DNA of 64,000 nucleotides. It comes from Bombyx mori (taxonomy: Eukaryota > Arthropoda > Insecta > Lepidoptera > Bombycidae). Shown in pieces: positions 1-11,608 of the stretch. The stretch spans positions 15,683,001 to 15,747,000 of the forward strand of contig NC_085118.1 in the NCBI RefSeq assembly GCF_030269925.1. Direction: 5' to 3'. The notes below the pieces were generated by a model. That model worked only from the letters and a program-made list of their open reading frames with translations, ran no database searches and was not told the origin of the DNA. How positions within the stretch are numbered: position 1 is the stretch's first letter; each line of letters begins with the position of its first letter. Both the position numbers and the translations under genes were made by a program.

Positions 1-485
1 TCAGAAAGATTGTTCTGTTTTTTGTTGCCGGATAACATTTTTTCAGAAGACTTTTAAGTATTAAGAGTTTGATTAGGATTATCAAAAAAAAAATCACCTA
101 ATAAAGAACATTGATATTGGTCGTAATTCTTTCAATTGCCAAAATTTATTAGAGCTTTCGTGGGAATATCAAATCTCAAGAAAACAAAAATCGTAATTGT
201 GAAAATCCATGAAATGTGAAAATCGGCATCAAAGCCCGTTAAATAAAGCTGCGCATAGAAAATCGGTAAAGTTTAAAATAGTTTGAAATGTTTTGCTGCC
301 TATCGACTTATTTTCGGTGTGATATGATTATGATACAAACGGAGGGTCTCTAAAAGGTGATAGTACAGTTTGACAATATCAGGAGAGCATACAATAAACA
401 TCTAATCAGATGATCAGGAAATTATTATGATCTCAGGTGATGATGATCACATCCTGTGGTGATATTGGTAAATAATTACAGTAAA
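1..485. other. Unassigned AT-rich DNA
   Basis: I see no coding frame or recognised repeat. The stretch is AT-rich non-coding sequence upstream of the first tail-A repeat. Confidence 0.5.
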
Positions 486-726
486 CACTGGTGATAGGAC
501 CTCTTGTGAGTCCGCGCCGGTAGGTACCACCGCCCTGCCTATTTCTGTAATGCGTTTCGGTTTGAAGGGTAGGGCAGCCGTTGTAACTATACTTGAGACC
601 TTAGAACTTATATCTCAAGGTGGGTGGCGCATTTACGTTGTAGATGTCTATGGGCTCCAGTAACCACTTAACACCAGGTGGGCTGTGAGCTCGTCCACCC
701 ATCAAAGCAATAAAATAAAATAAAAA
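486..726 (+). repeat. Tail-A repeat (5'-truncated retroelement 3' end)
   Basis: The copy begins with the family's ACTGGTG-ATAGGACCTCTTGTGAG start and ends at an (AATAAAAT)n tail. It has the diagnostic blocks: CCTATTTCTG, GGGCAGCCGTTGTAACTATAC, TCTCAAGGTGGGTGGCGC, GGGCTCCAGTAACCACTTAA and GAGCTCGTCCACCCATC. The family is very abundant in Bombyx. It probably matches BMC1 or a related LINE/SINE 3' end, but the name is unverified. Confidence 0.85.
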
Positions 727-1718
727 CACGCGTAATATAATTCCATGAGTTTAATATAAGATTTAATGCAGTAATAACGTCTTGAAAGTGGCTCTGAGAT
801 ATGTGTGATAGATAATTGCATTGCAAGTACCGTGCCAATCGGAACGGAAAATAATTTTACAATAAAGTGTCCCGGGAATATGTTTCATGGAACAAAATAA
901 ATCATCAGTTATGTTTAATTTGGTTGTAATTAGTTAGTGCGAAAAAACACGAACAGTTAATTAGTTATAATGATCGAAAAATGTTGTGTATTCAGGGAAT
1001 TTTGCATGAAATATAGCTGTAAAACTGTTTAAAATTTTCAGAGGCCCTCGGGATTTAGTTGCAACGTCGTGAAATCGCATTCTCTTTTACTAAAAATAAA
1101 CAAGGAACTTACAAATCCGTTTATTCCCTAAGAAAAAGCTCATATTTTTAGTGTAATTGATGAACAAGCTAATACTTCACTTAATGCTTAGTAATTTATC
1201 CGCGTCACAGATTATAATGCAGTCGGTGAAGAGTCAACCAGAACGCATGACTGCTTCATGCCAAAAATAACCACGACGGTGGTACCTCCAAATGCGATTT
1301 TTCAATAAGCTATACTGACTGTTGATGTATAATAGATTGATTAAATATCTCTAGCTAAGTCCGAACTAAGGTAAGAGATACAGGATACAATAAAGGAAGG
1401 TATCCACCAATCGAGCGTTAAATGCTGCATGAAGTCTATCAATAACATCATGTACCCTCATAAATTCGTGTTAGAAGGGGAACGCTATCCCTTGCAAGCA
1501 TACAATATGTTTGTTTGATTGATCGCGTACAAACCTTGCTTTTGTGCAAGAACGGAAACCTTGTGAGCATCGGCGATAGGGAATTTTGAATTTCGATAGT
1601 GATTTGTGTGGTTTGATTTATGTTCTTGTTTAGTTTATTGACACCAACACATGATTACTCTAGGTGTTTGTTTTCTTTTACAAGTTTCTACATAGTGAAG
1701 TGTGATTGCAATAATATT
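727..1718. other. Unassigned AT-rich DNA
   Basis: No ORF above background and no repeat I recognise. Host non-coding DNA is the simplest reading. Confidence 0.4.
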
Positions 1719-2028
1719 ACTAACTAACTTTTGCCCGCGATTCCGTTCGCGTGAAATAGTTACTTTGGCATAACGCTAAATTTTACCCCCACTTCATTTA
1801 CGTAGAAAGTGAAGATATTTTTGAATTATAGAATGTTAAGGAGCTATTAAACCCCTATTTTGAAACCTTCTTTATTGGTGCTGGTCTTAGCGTAATGTTA
1901 TATAGCCTATAGGCTTCCTCAATAAACGGGTTATCTAACACTAAAATAAATTTTCAAATCGAACCAATAGTTCCTGAGATTAGCGCGTTCAAACAAACAA
2001 GCTCTTTAGCTTTATAATATTAGTATAG
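1719..2028 (-). mobile_element. Non-autonomous Helitron-like element, family 1 (degenerate)
   Basis: On the minus strand it starts TATACTAATATTATAAAGC, continues through CTCAGGAACTATTGGTTCGA, AGATAACCCGTTTATTGAGG and TATAGGCTATATAACATTACG, and ends near a CGCGAACGGAATCGCGGGCA hairpin followed by AAAGTTAGT. The copy at 45309-45733 has the same order of blocks. The expected terminal CTAG is mutated to TTAG. This is the widespread lepidopteran Helitron-type repeat, non-coding and mobilised in trans. Confidence 0.7.
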
Positions 2029-2258
2029 ATATCCGTCCAATGACCGAAATTCGAACATGTTCACCGACACTCCAAGTTCATTTCATCCTTTACTAATATT
2101 TTGGAGGACAGAAAATGACTTATTAAAATTAATTTGGATTAATATTGATGGCATCAAAGGTCGTCAGGAGAAAGTATAAAAAAGTAACTAAAACGAGTAA
2201 CAAACTGAAAAGAAATGGTACTTAATTGTATATATTATGATATATACAAATACATAGA

Positions 2259-2287
2259 TCGACAGCTCCTACGTATATTATCGTAAC
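2259..2287 (+). repeat. Left terminal inverted repeat of the 3.5 kb transposon
   Basis: It pairs with 5746-5774 with two mismatches in 29. It includes the internal motif TATCGTAA, which recurs inside the element. Confidence 0.8.
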
Positions 2288-2927
2288 CAACAAATTGACG
2301 AAAATGACATTTTTAGATTTTCAAATACTTTATAACATCGTTTATCGTTTCATCTAATAAAAAAAAAATATATTTGCAATAGAACCAAAGATATTGAGAG
2401 TGCATATTGTCGTATGTTCATATTTACCGTAGTAATATATCGTATAGTGCAGTTAATGTGCTGTACGCGGGAGGCGAGTGATCGTTTAGCCGCGCGAAGG
2501 AATGGTAAGTAGTAGTACCGATTGTATACGCTGGAGAGGAGCTCGAGCGCGGCTAATATCACATTTTAAAAAAATGTACTGATTTATATTATTTAATGGA
2601 CAGTAAGTATAAGATTAACTATCAACTATGTCATCTAGGTCAAAACGAATGATTGATGCAGTAATGAAACTAGTAAAACAATGTGATAATTTGATTGGCA
2701 AAAACCGGTAAACGCTAATAATTCAACTTATAGTGATGATGTGTGTACATCCAACCCTTTTGTGGAAAATACTACGAGGGTACAAGGTAATATATATGTT
2801 TTACACTATGAATAATGATTTTATGATTTATTTAAAATATAATAATATGAAATAGTATAATACCCACAGTAAAATATCGTAAGTATATATATACTATACT
2901 ATACGTTGAATTTAGATCCTTCTCCAA

Positions 2928-2951
2928 TATCGTAAGTAAATACTTACGATA
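2928..2951. repeat. Perfect 11-bp inverted repeat inside the transposon
   Basis: TATCGTAAGTA, AA, TACTTACGATA: two perfect arms with a 2-nt spacer. The same motif occurs singly at about 2874 and 2995 and in the ITRs, so it may be a bound or cleaved site for the element's transposase. Confidence 0.7.
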
Positions 2952-3385
2952 CTTTACTATTGAAAAAAATATAAACGAGTCCCGTATCTGCTCTTACGAT
3001 ATTTTACATTGGAATTTCCCATACTTTTTTTATCCTATGTCACACTTAAGATATTGTACTTCGATATAAAGCATAACTTACTATAGTATTCTTTTCAAAA
3101 AATCTCAATAAAAAGATATTTTTGGTTTTCTTTTACAGAGTTACCGCCCCTTTTTGACGCAGATATTGATGAGATAAACCAATTGATGGATTTGTCCTAT
3201 TTTGGGTCCTATGTGTCATATGTACCTAATGCAGACTAAAATGTTCAACGAAAATGAGTGATGATGACAGAATATTGATTTTCAATAGATTTTAAGATTT
3301 AGGAAACTGTGAAAAGCAGTTTAGCAGCAGCAGCTTTTATTGAAAACTTGGTTGTCAAACAAAAAAACTAAGGATTTTCACTGAC

Positions 3386-4772
3386 ATGGAATCTAGGCGT
3401 AGGTTTACTTTGATTTATAGATTACCAAGGGCTGTTTTAGACGACCAGGAAAACTATTTAACTGTGTACAAGAAGATGTTTCTAAACACATTTCCATTAA
3501 GTAAACAATTTGTCTATAAGTCTTTAGAAAAAAAGGTAAGGTAAGTGGATTGATAGAAGCGGATCTGCGAAGGCGTCGCAAAGTAATAACTAGGGATGTT
3601 ATCAGAAGTATATCCGATCACATAAAATCTCTTCAGCCTGTAGAGTCTCATTACTCTCGCCAAGGAAGTAGTAAAATTTACCTAGACGGAGATCTAAATT
3701 TCCATCGCTTGTTTGAGTTGTATAATGAGTGATTTAATACACTAACATACTCTTCAAAAGCTAGTTCTGAACGGCAATATCCCGACATCGTCAATGCATA
3801 CTTTAAGTTTAGTTTTTATATGCCAAAGAAGTACCAACGTGACAAGTGTCATATCTATAAGAATATATCTAGTCTGACACTATCTGAAACACAATTATAT
3901 GAAGCACATATTAAAAATAAAGAGATAGCTCGCCAAAAAAACTCGACCGATAAAGAACTGGCCAAAGTATCAGATGGTAAACTATTAGTCGCCACTTTCG
4001 ACTTTCAAAAGTTCTTACTGCTCCAAATGGTAATATAAGTATCCTTTATTATAAACGAAAGCTTTAACTGTTTAATTTTACAGTTTTTAATGTGGCTGAA
4101 CAGGAAGGTACTTGTTTTATGTGGCATGAAGTCCAAGGGAATCGCGAGGCAAACGAAGTGGCTTGTATGAGTACATCTCCAAACGTAAGGATCAAGGTAC
4201 AAGCAAGCTTCGGTTGTCGCTTTTATTTTAAAGTGACAATACATCATTGTTTTTTAGAAGTTGGTCATAACCAAAATGAGGGCGATAGCGTTCACACCTT
4301 AATAGACAAATGTGCCCAGAATAAACTTGCTTATACACCATTTGAGTGTTTTTGTTTAGTACGCTGGGCTAAGCAAAAAGGAAAGCCTTATATTGTAGAA
4401 GAATTACAACACACCGTTTTTTTTAATTGCAAAACGTTATTAAAGTGCAATGGGGTTAAAAGTACTAATGGAGAAAAAGTTCAATGGAATAAAATAAGAG
4501 AGGTGTTTAAAACCTGAAGATCCTTATAAATTATTATATAAATATGATTTAGCTGCCGAAGATTACCATACTTTATATATAAAAGCGTCTACCAGGAGAC
4601 AATGTGTAATCAATATTGATATGCCAATAGGCTGCCGATGATACCTCAGGTGAAAAAATATGATTTGATGAGCATGTGCAAATCTCAAATCATACGCAGC
4701 GCTCATTACGATTTTGTCCAAAGCCTATCAGATACTGGTAACGACAGTTTTCCGGATTTAGATACAGACTAA
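3386..4772 (+). pseudogene. Broken transposase-like gene of the 3.5 kb transposon
   Basis: Fragments of one protein run colinearly in changing frames. First, from ATG 3386, comes a segment with FYxxF-like text ending SLEKK. Then 3550-3732 holds HIKSLQPVESHYSRQ and IYLDGDLN, and 3733-4016 holds PDIVNAYFKFSFY and LLVATFDFQK. Next, 4030-4514 holds CFMWHEVQGNREANEVA and GHNQNEGDSVHTLID. After that, 4516-4637 holds EDPYKLLYKYDLA, and 4638-4772 holds KKYDLMSMCKSQII and the natural stop. I count at least three frameshifts plus in-frame stops (for example 3730 and 4515). From memory, this order (HIKS-x-ESHY, TFDFQ, W-E-x-QG-xx-xNE, GHxQNEGDSVH, K-x-DLMSLCKS) is that of a family of insect 'uncharacterized' proteins with transposase-like sequence. 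The position between matched ITRs supports a transposase. An acceptor-like CTTTTACAG at about 3131-3139 could mark an upstream intron. Confidence 0.7.
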
Positions 4773-5745
4773 TTTTGTAATAATTAATGTTTTTTTTTTA
4801 ATATTACATAGTTTTTATTAATTTCTTTTTATTTTTGTACTGAAAATTTTAGATTTTAGAGACTGCACAATACTGATTGATTTTTTTTACGAATATTCAA
4901 GTAATGAATAAATATTTTTTTCTTGTTAGTAAAAGATATTTTTATTTAGTTGATAAGGAGTGCAGGGATGAATAGATAATTCGTAATAATAATATGTATT
5001 ATATTTTAAATTTGAAAGAGATTTTATTTAGTTGATTTTAAATTTCAGATATAAGTATTTCATTGCATTTTTTAAATAATACGTGTATTTTTTAAAGCAA
5101 AATACTATTTATTTTGGATAAAGCAAATTGATTTAGACAATACGTAAATTAATAAAACAATAAATACAATCTTTATGATAATATAAAGATTTTATTTCAT
5201 GTTCTTAATACTACATACTATTAAAATAACAACAATACCATTGATTAATATTTTAAGATTATTTTCTTAGAGGGAATATTTATTTAGACTGTTTTGATTA
5301 CGAAATACATTATATTTCAGTATAATGGAAGATAATTATTTTATTTTAATTATTCCCCTTAATAGCACTAATGCTATAAACGTCTTTGTTCCATTGTATA
5401 TTATGGTAACTGTAACCCAAGACACATTATTATTTGATAAGTTCCAATGTAAGTTATCGTACGTGTAACATACCCTACTTAATCCTACATATATATCAAC
5501 GTAAAGTATAGTAAGTACTACATACAACGAAATACCATTGATATTTTCCGTAGTAGAAAACCGTATGTGACTTTTAAGAAATTCTAGCAAAAAATTCAAA
5601 AAACCTTTTTAGAGGTAATATTCCGTTCCTAAAAATATATTTGTATGCCAATTTTGATTCTTAAATGAGCTGATTTGACTTCACTATCATCAAAAATCTG
5701 CTTGCATAACTTTGAATTGCGATACTGTAAAGTTGATAAAACAGA

Positions 5746-5774
5746 GTTACGATATTATACGTAGGAGGTGTCGA
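5746..5774 (-). repeat. Right terminal inverted repeat of the 3.5 kb transposon
   Basis: It is the reverse complement of 2259-2287 with two mismatches. Confidence 0.8.
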
Positions 5775-5775
5775 G

Positions 5776-8086
5776 ATAAATAGCTTATTCATTTTGTGTT
5801 TTATTTTTTCGCTCAAAAATTTAATACAATTTTTATGCAAGTTGGTTCAAAATCACGCAATGGGTCACTTGGCCAGAATCTTCTCCTTCTTCTTAGTCGA
5901 ATACTTCATTGCTGAAGGTCGTGTCCTTGAAAGCCCTTCGTGACTCTTTGTTCCCTCAGCCAGAATCTAGATGACTACAATTCACCAAGTTTTGTAGAGG
6001 TCGACTTTGTCAGCAAAATCGCAATCCATATAGTATACTAAATTACAGTAGAGCGGTAGACAAAAAAGCCGTGTCTGTATTAAACTGACATTAAGCCTAG
6101 CAGTTATCTATAAGCTGGCTATAAAAACACGGCATACAAGTTAGCCGAGCCGATCCGGTCCAAGGTCGTTTCTCGCGATCTCCGGCAATTAAGAAAGGCC
6201 TCTCCTTCGTTGTCTTACATAAATTCGTTCGTAAATTGCCTGTAGGTAGCTTAAGTTCGTTGAAACGCAAAATTTCAATGTTCAGTTGATTCCATTAATT
6301 AGGCTTGCTGTACGCTTCATCGCGAGTTGAATAGCCAATTACATTGATAATTGGAGGTCGTGCAGGTGTCTGCAGGGACAAAGATGAGTTGTGGCTTGGT
6401 GCTGGCGATAAACAACGGCGCGGAATGAGGGTATATTGTTATTTTTGTGGACTGTTATATTTCGGCTGGATTGAGTTTGCTTTGCGGATCTTGCATTTGG
6501 CCGTGTAAGTTCTTCCAGCCTTATTACTATCATAACACAGATAATTAGATTTAAAAAAATCATATCTAAATAGAATCGCTGAATTAAAAAATATTTTAAT
6601 TAATAGTAACTAGTTTCTCAGAGGTTGCTCTAAGCTCGCATCTTAGACCATCAATGCCAATAAATTCACACTGTTTGATTTCCTAAGTGAATCTTAATGT
6701 TATGCGATGCACAGCTCGGCTCCAATAATGTATCCCATATTATTAGATATGGCAGCTATTGCCTGTTAATTCGATTTATCGGTTTAATTGGCGTGAAGTT
6801 GTATACATCTGGATTAATTTACATAATGTTGATTTGTAGTTCAACTTATTGTCCACCTACCTAAATTAGCTACCTACCTAGAACTGCAGTTTTTAATGTA
6901 GCAATGAGACGATACCTTGTAGGTGACCATATCCAAAATCAAAAATGCATTTGTGCTTCTATTGCTGGGATCAATAACCCATTTATTTTTTAACTACCTA
7001 TTACAATCTAATTGCCGGCAAAGGGATTGTAATGTAATCCTTGTACGTACTTAGCGTAATCTGTTGTTAATGGAGAAACGGTAATTTGAAGAAATCTTAA
7101 TATTAACTAACCATGGTGTATGACTTCGGCATATTTATGTCAGTATTTCGCCAGTCTTATAATTCGTTTGACGTACTTAAATGCTCATTCTTAAAGCGTT
7201 GCACTGTTTTTAACATGCACCTTTGCTATTTTACCCTAGTTGGTTGATGTATAGAAATCGTGACTAACCACAAGCTTTCCTCCATCCGATCCCAGACCAA
7301 CCTCTCTAATTCCATCACCAGCACAATATTTGATTATGTATCTAATTAAACCACAAAAAATCACGGTGCATTCTATGACTATTTTACCAATTTATTTGGA
7401 ATTAGCGAGAACTTCATGAAATACTCTCGCAGGAAGCCGTGTCTCTGGAAACTCATAAATCATTATCAGCTACCATCCAATTCTATTAACCTGTTGATTT
7501 CTGTGATAACGTTAACAACACTAGACCAACAATGGGAGTGGACGTCTCTATGCGTTACGCGTTACATTAAGTGATTAACTTAGTTTCTCTTAGTTTTCGA
7601 CGACAACTTTTCTTCTTTGTGACTCACTTTGGCCTCGTGTCTGCCCTTTTGTGAAATTTCCGTGGAATTGTTATGAAGTAGGTACATACAAGTAGCTAAA
7701 TAATAGGGAAACGTACAGTTGTGGAACTTTGTTTCAAACAATTTGTTAATTGATGATTGAGTGTTGTGAGTATGTTGGATTGGTAATATAATCTAGTTTT
7801 TTCTGCCGATTATGGTTTGTAGAGCAGAAAACTAGAGTTTATGTTCATTTATGACACAAACATCCCATGGGTCAAAATGTCGGGAAATGATTTGCTGAAT
7901 CCCTAAAAAGAAGCTGGACTCGATTACATTGAACCAAAGTACGAAGTGGATATGTGACCATCTACCAGCAATTATGCATTTTCTTGCTAAGACTAAGTTT
8001 TTAATGATATTTTAAAATTTAGTGACGCTCATGACCATAAAACCGTACGTGTCGATGTAACGTATTTGATTTTACCCTTCTCCGAT
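5776..8086. other. Unassigned DNA
   Basis: No convincing gene. The ORFs above 60 codons here lack codon bias and recognisable domains. The stretch at 6115-6500 is less AT-rich than its surroundings, but I cannot assign it. Confidence 0.4.
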
Positions 8087-8333
8087 ATTATTGCCCTTAT
8101 AGACGGGCGAACATACGGCCCAGCCGATGGTGAGTAGTTACCGTCGCCCATGGACGTCAGCAGAGCAGAGGCAGGGGCAGAGCCAAGCCGCTGCATATCG
8201 TTAAGTACTCTCCACAGACCTCGTTTGAAGAAAGACATGTCTTAGCGCTCAGGAAACACTGCAGAGAGGAGGTCATTCCAAAGCCGGATGGTATGTGGCA
8301 AAAATATCTTTGGAAAAGCACTATCTATGGATG
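8087..8333 (-). repeat. Tail-B (Bm1-type) repeat with RT C-terminal remnant
   Basis: On the minus strand it reads from a CACATACCATCCGGCTTTGG region, through coding-like text (MSFFKRGLWRVLN), to GCATGTTCGCCCGTC and GGGCAATAAT. The same protein text appears at 52903-53172 and 62220-62498, so this is a 5'-truncated copy of the same LINE-derived repeat. Confidence 0.8.
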
Positions 8334-9357
8334 ATTACTGTCAGAACACTACCAAATTACAAAGTAGCATTATTAAAAAAAATCATACCTAATCCTTAAG
8401 CAATTTGACGTACTTAAATGAACGTAATGACGTACTTAAGAATTTGTAGGTATGGCTACGATGACAGTTTGCAGACATTAATACACCATCCTATTTTATT
8501 TTGCTAAACAAATCGAGTGTCGGTTGTGCGGAAGTATGGGATAGCCATTTCTTTTTAATGCTGAAATATTTTGAAATCATTTGACATAATTATCATTTCA
8601 AGGTGGATGGTGTATTTATGGACTTTGTAGAGGTTATGGTTGGGTACCCGCGTGACATTAGCTCGGTCGTAGGTTCATCAACCTGTCTGACGTTTAAGCT
8701 GCATATTAATTAGCTAGCTAACAAAAACCTATAGCAATATTAAAATTTTAAATTAACAGAGCTATCCCAAACAAAAATAAACGCTCCGCTCTTAATAATA
8801 GTATCTAAAACCACTCGAAAGCAGTTCGTTTAAAGGTCTTTTTGTCTATTAATACATTAATTTTGTGTCTCTAACCGCTTATGAGATTATGACGCCGAAA
8901 TTGCGGTAAATATATCGCCTTAGGGTAGGTGAGGGTCGTTCAGAACACTGGCTGAATAAACACGGTTAGTTAGTTATGTGTAGAATAAATTATAAGGGGT
9001 GTAATTGTAATTATATTTGTTAATATAGAAATACTAGGCGAGACCGGCGGTTTTACGCGAATTAAATTTATAATTCAGAAAGACACGTCGTATTTTACGG
9101 TTTCGAGAATTGTTTATATATCTCTCTGGCGGTTATAAGCTACTAGTTGATTGTAGATTCGTTTGTACGTAAAGGCATGAACTAGCGAACACACTGTATT
9201 AATTTTAGCGGATATATCTGGTGTTTATCGACCGTCATATCATTTATCGTAATAAAATAATCTTAATTGTCATTCCGGGTTGTAAGCTAACTGTAATTCA
9301 GGCATTGTTGTGTGATTGAGTAACAAACATCCAAATATACACTTTCATATATATATA
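8334..9357. other. Unassigned AT-rich DNA
   Basis: No recognisable gene or repeat. Confidence 0.4.
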
Positions 9358-9470
9358 TTTTTTTATTGCTTAGATGGGTGGACGAGCTCACAGCCCACCT
9401 GGTGTTGAGTGGTTACTGGAGCCCATAGACATCTACAACGTAAATGCGCCACCTATCTCGTACACCCACA
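9358..9470 (-). repeat. Tail-A fragment, minus orientation
   Basis: TTTTATTGCTTAGATGGGTGG, GAGCTCACAGCCCACCTGG, CATAGACATCTACAACGTAA: the 3' third of tail A on the minus strand. It faces a plus-strand copy starting at 9519. Confidence 0.85.
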
Positions 9471-9518
9471 TTTGTAATATATTCATAATTTCAGATAACG
9501 TAGTACTAACGACGTCCT

Positions 9519-9730
9519 ACGTCTTGTGAGCCCGTGCGAGTAGGTACCACCACCCTGCCAATTTCTGCCGTGAAGCAGTAATGCGTATCAGTTCGGTTTG
9601 GGCAGCCGTTGTCCTGTAATTCATATCTCAAAGTGAGTGGCGGCATTTACGTTGTAGTTGTCTATGGGCTCCGGTAACCATTTAACAGCAGGCTGGCTGT
9701 GACCTTAACCACACATTTAAGCCATAAAAC
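9519..9730 (+). repeat. Tail-A repeat, diverged
   Basis: GTCTTGTGAGCCCG, GGTACCACCACCCTGCC, CCGTGAAGCAGTAATGCG, GTTGTAGTTGTCTATGGGCTCC and a degenerate CCATAAAA end. It forms an inverted pair with 9358-9470. Confidence 0.8.
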
Positions 9731-10040
9731 TATATATTAGTTATACTGACACTTTCAATTTTAGACAACCCAATTTTAACTCAATTTTAATACTTATGCT
9801 CTTTTTTTTCACTGTAATCTTAATCTTAATTATCACGGCTCAAGTATTGTTTTGGCAAAAACTTGAAGTCGTTCTAAAAATTTTCGATAATAGACAACGA
9901 ACTGACTCATGTTTTCTTATCGGGAAGAACAACAGTTTTGAAGAAAGTCTGGCGCAGAGGGAGCACTTACAAATCAGTTAGGCTTTTCTGCTGCAAAAAA
10001 AATGTACACTTTATTATTTTTTCCACGAATACTTGTTATT

Positions 10041-10250
10041 GGCGGTAGGACCTCTTGTGAGCCCGCGCGAGTAGGTACCAGCGACCTGCCTATTTCTGCC
10101 ATGAAGCAGTAGCCGTTGTAACTATATTGAAATCTTAGAACTTATATCTCGAGGTGGGTGGCGCATTTATGTTGTAGACGTTTATGAGCTCCAGTAACCA
10201 CTTAACATCAGGTGGGAAGTGAGCTCGTTCATCCATCTAAGAAAAAAAAA
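10041..10250 (+). repeat. Tail-A repeat with A-tail carrying the HA repeat
   Basis: GGCGGTAGGACCTCTTGTGAG through GAGCTCGTTCATCCATCTAAG and an A9 tail. The HA repeat starts immediately after the A-tail. Confidence 0.85.
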
Positions 10251-10251
10251 G

Positions 10252-10621
10252 GTGTGTGGTGTCGTGGGACACCGGATAGGAACGAAGTTCCTTATTATAA
10301 AAATATTAATTTTAAGTTCTATTCAAGGTATTATAAAGAAAATAAAACTGGAGGTTTCGCAACAACTCACGGTCTTTCAGTAACGTGCGAACTTATTGTG
10401 GTACACTTCATTCACGATTGTTTGCATAAGAGTTTAGTGTATTGCGCAAACGAACGCTCTGAGATCGTGGTCAATTAATTATGAAAAAATATGATATTTT
10501 TTGTACGTTATTACAAAGTTAAGTCGTACACTGTGTGCATTACTAATAAAAATCTTACGTTACGGACGTTTTTTCCCGGTTAAGGTACCCCTCCACATCG
10601 TTCCATAAGGAAATTCGTTCC
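10252..10621 (+). mobile_element. HA repeat copy 1 (hairpin-ended, A-flanked, MITE-like)
   Basis: The left end carries a GGTGTC-GTGG-GACACC hairpin. It is followed by GGAACGAAGTTCCTTAT (10279-10295), which is matched in inverse orientation by ATAAGGAAATTCGTTCC (10605-10621) with one mismatch. Each arm contains its own small palindrome (GGAAC-GAA-GTTCC). A runs flank both sides (A9 left, A9 right). Other copies are at 15774-19042 and 61419-61719. The apparent ORF inside (10212-10478) has no recognisable domain and I do not call it a gene. Confidence 0.75.
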
Positions 10622-11247
10622 AAAAAAAAACTGTGGTGTATTCGCATGCTTACAAATACCGTAACCCAAAACATCGATCACACATTCCCCGGCTCGACTA
10701 TTGCCTACAATTTCGAGGGTAAATTAATTGTTACGTTCCAGTTTGAAATGCCGGTGCAGACCGGCTGTAACCGGACACCGGTAATTACGTCTATTAAAAC
10801 GAAACCGCCGGCTTTCGACAGCTGACAGAATATGTCAGATAACTTTATATCATATACACACGATGGAATAAATACTTGTTAATGATTTTCAGTAGATTTG
10901 GGGGTCAGTCGACAGCCGATGAAAGCATTTTTTATAATAAATTATGTATACGTCACGAGTTCCTCCATGGTTGGTGTGGGATTGGGTTTTCGGTTCCAAG
11001 GGTGGGTAATCCGTTCTATACAATTGAAGCTTGTTATATCCCAAAGTCATTATCGTGATTCAAGTTAGGTTATCTCTGAGCTCGTAAAATCACACTTTAC
11101 CGGGTGATCCGTGTGCTCATTTATAAGAATCCATAAGAAAGCAGTAATCAAAATTGTCATGTCGATAGATTCTTTTTATTAATAACTTAATTTAATGATT
11201 AGTGAATATTAGACGTTGGGTAACAGAGCTTCTTCGTCACGGAACCT
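10622..11247. other. Unassigned DNA
   Basis: No recognisable gene. There is a short non-coding interval between the HA repeat and the next tail pair. Confidence 0.4.
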
Positions 11248-11360
11248 GTGGAGAGTACTCAATGGTAGGCAGCGGCTTGGCTCTGCCCCTAGCATTGCTG
11301 ACGTCCACGAGCGACAATAACCACTAACCATCAGGTGAGCCGTATACTCGTCTACCTAAT
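11248..11360 (+). repeat. Tail-B (Bm1-type) repeat
   Basis: GTGGAGAGTACTCAATGG, GGCAGCGGCTTGGCTCTGCC, GCATTGCTGACGTCCACG and TGAGCCGTATACTCGTCTACC, then directly into a tail-A copy. The A-tail has been lost or replaced at the junction. Confidence 0.85.
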
Positions 11361-11363
11361 ATC

Positions 11364-11608
11364 ACTGGTGGTAGGACCTCTTGTGAGTTCGCACGGGTAG
11401 GTACCACCACCCCGCCTATCTCTGCCGCGAGGCAGTAATGCGTTTCGGTTTGAAGGGTGGGGCAGCCGTTGTAGCTATACTGAGACCTTAGAACTCATAT
11501 CTCAAGGTGGGTGACACATTTACGTTGTAGATGTCTATGGGCTCCAGTGACCACTTAACACCAGATGAGCTGTGAGCTCGTCCACCCATCAAAGCAATAA
11601 TAAAAAAA
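11364..11608 (+). repeat. Tail-A repeat, near full length
   Basis: Starts ACTGGTGGTAGGACCTCTTG and ends GAGCTCGTCCACCCATCAAA-GCAATAATAAAAA. It abuts the preceding tail-B copy. Confidence 0.9.

Larger units (their letters stand above)
2259..5774 (+). mobile_element. Decayed DNA transposon, about 3.5 kb, with 29-bp inverted ends
   Basis: Positions 2259-2287 and the reverse complement of 5746-5774 match at 27 of 29 bases, starting TCGACA and ending ATCGTAAC. Four-base flanks just outside (ATAG at 2254-2257, ATAA at 5776-5779) agree at three of four bases, so a 4-bp target duplication is possible but unproven. The interior carries a broken transposase-like gene at 3386-4772 on the plus strand. 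It also carries repeated TATCGTA/TACGATA motifs related to the ITR, near 2278, 2441, 2873, 2928, 2945, 2995, 5456 and 5748, perhaps transposase binding sites. The superfamily is not certain; 4-bp duplications and this protein type would be worth comparing with Sola-like elements. Confidence 0.75.

Noticed and set aside
4005..4247. 80-codon minus ORF
   Set aside because: Antisense shadow of the transposase-like pseudogene, whose plus-strand fragments are colinear with one protein.
10212..10478. 88-codon plus-strand ORF
   Set aside because: It starts in a tail-A repeat and crosses into the HA repeat. The same DNA in copy 2 is not open in this frame, and no domain is visible.
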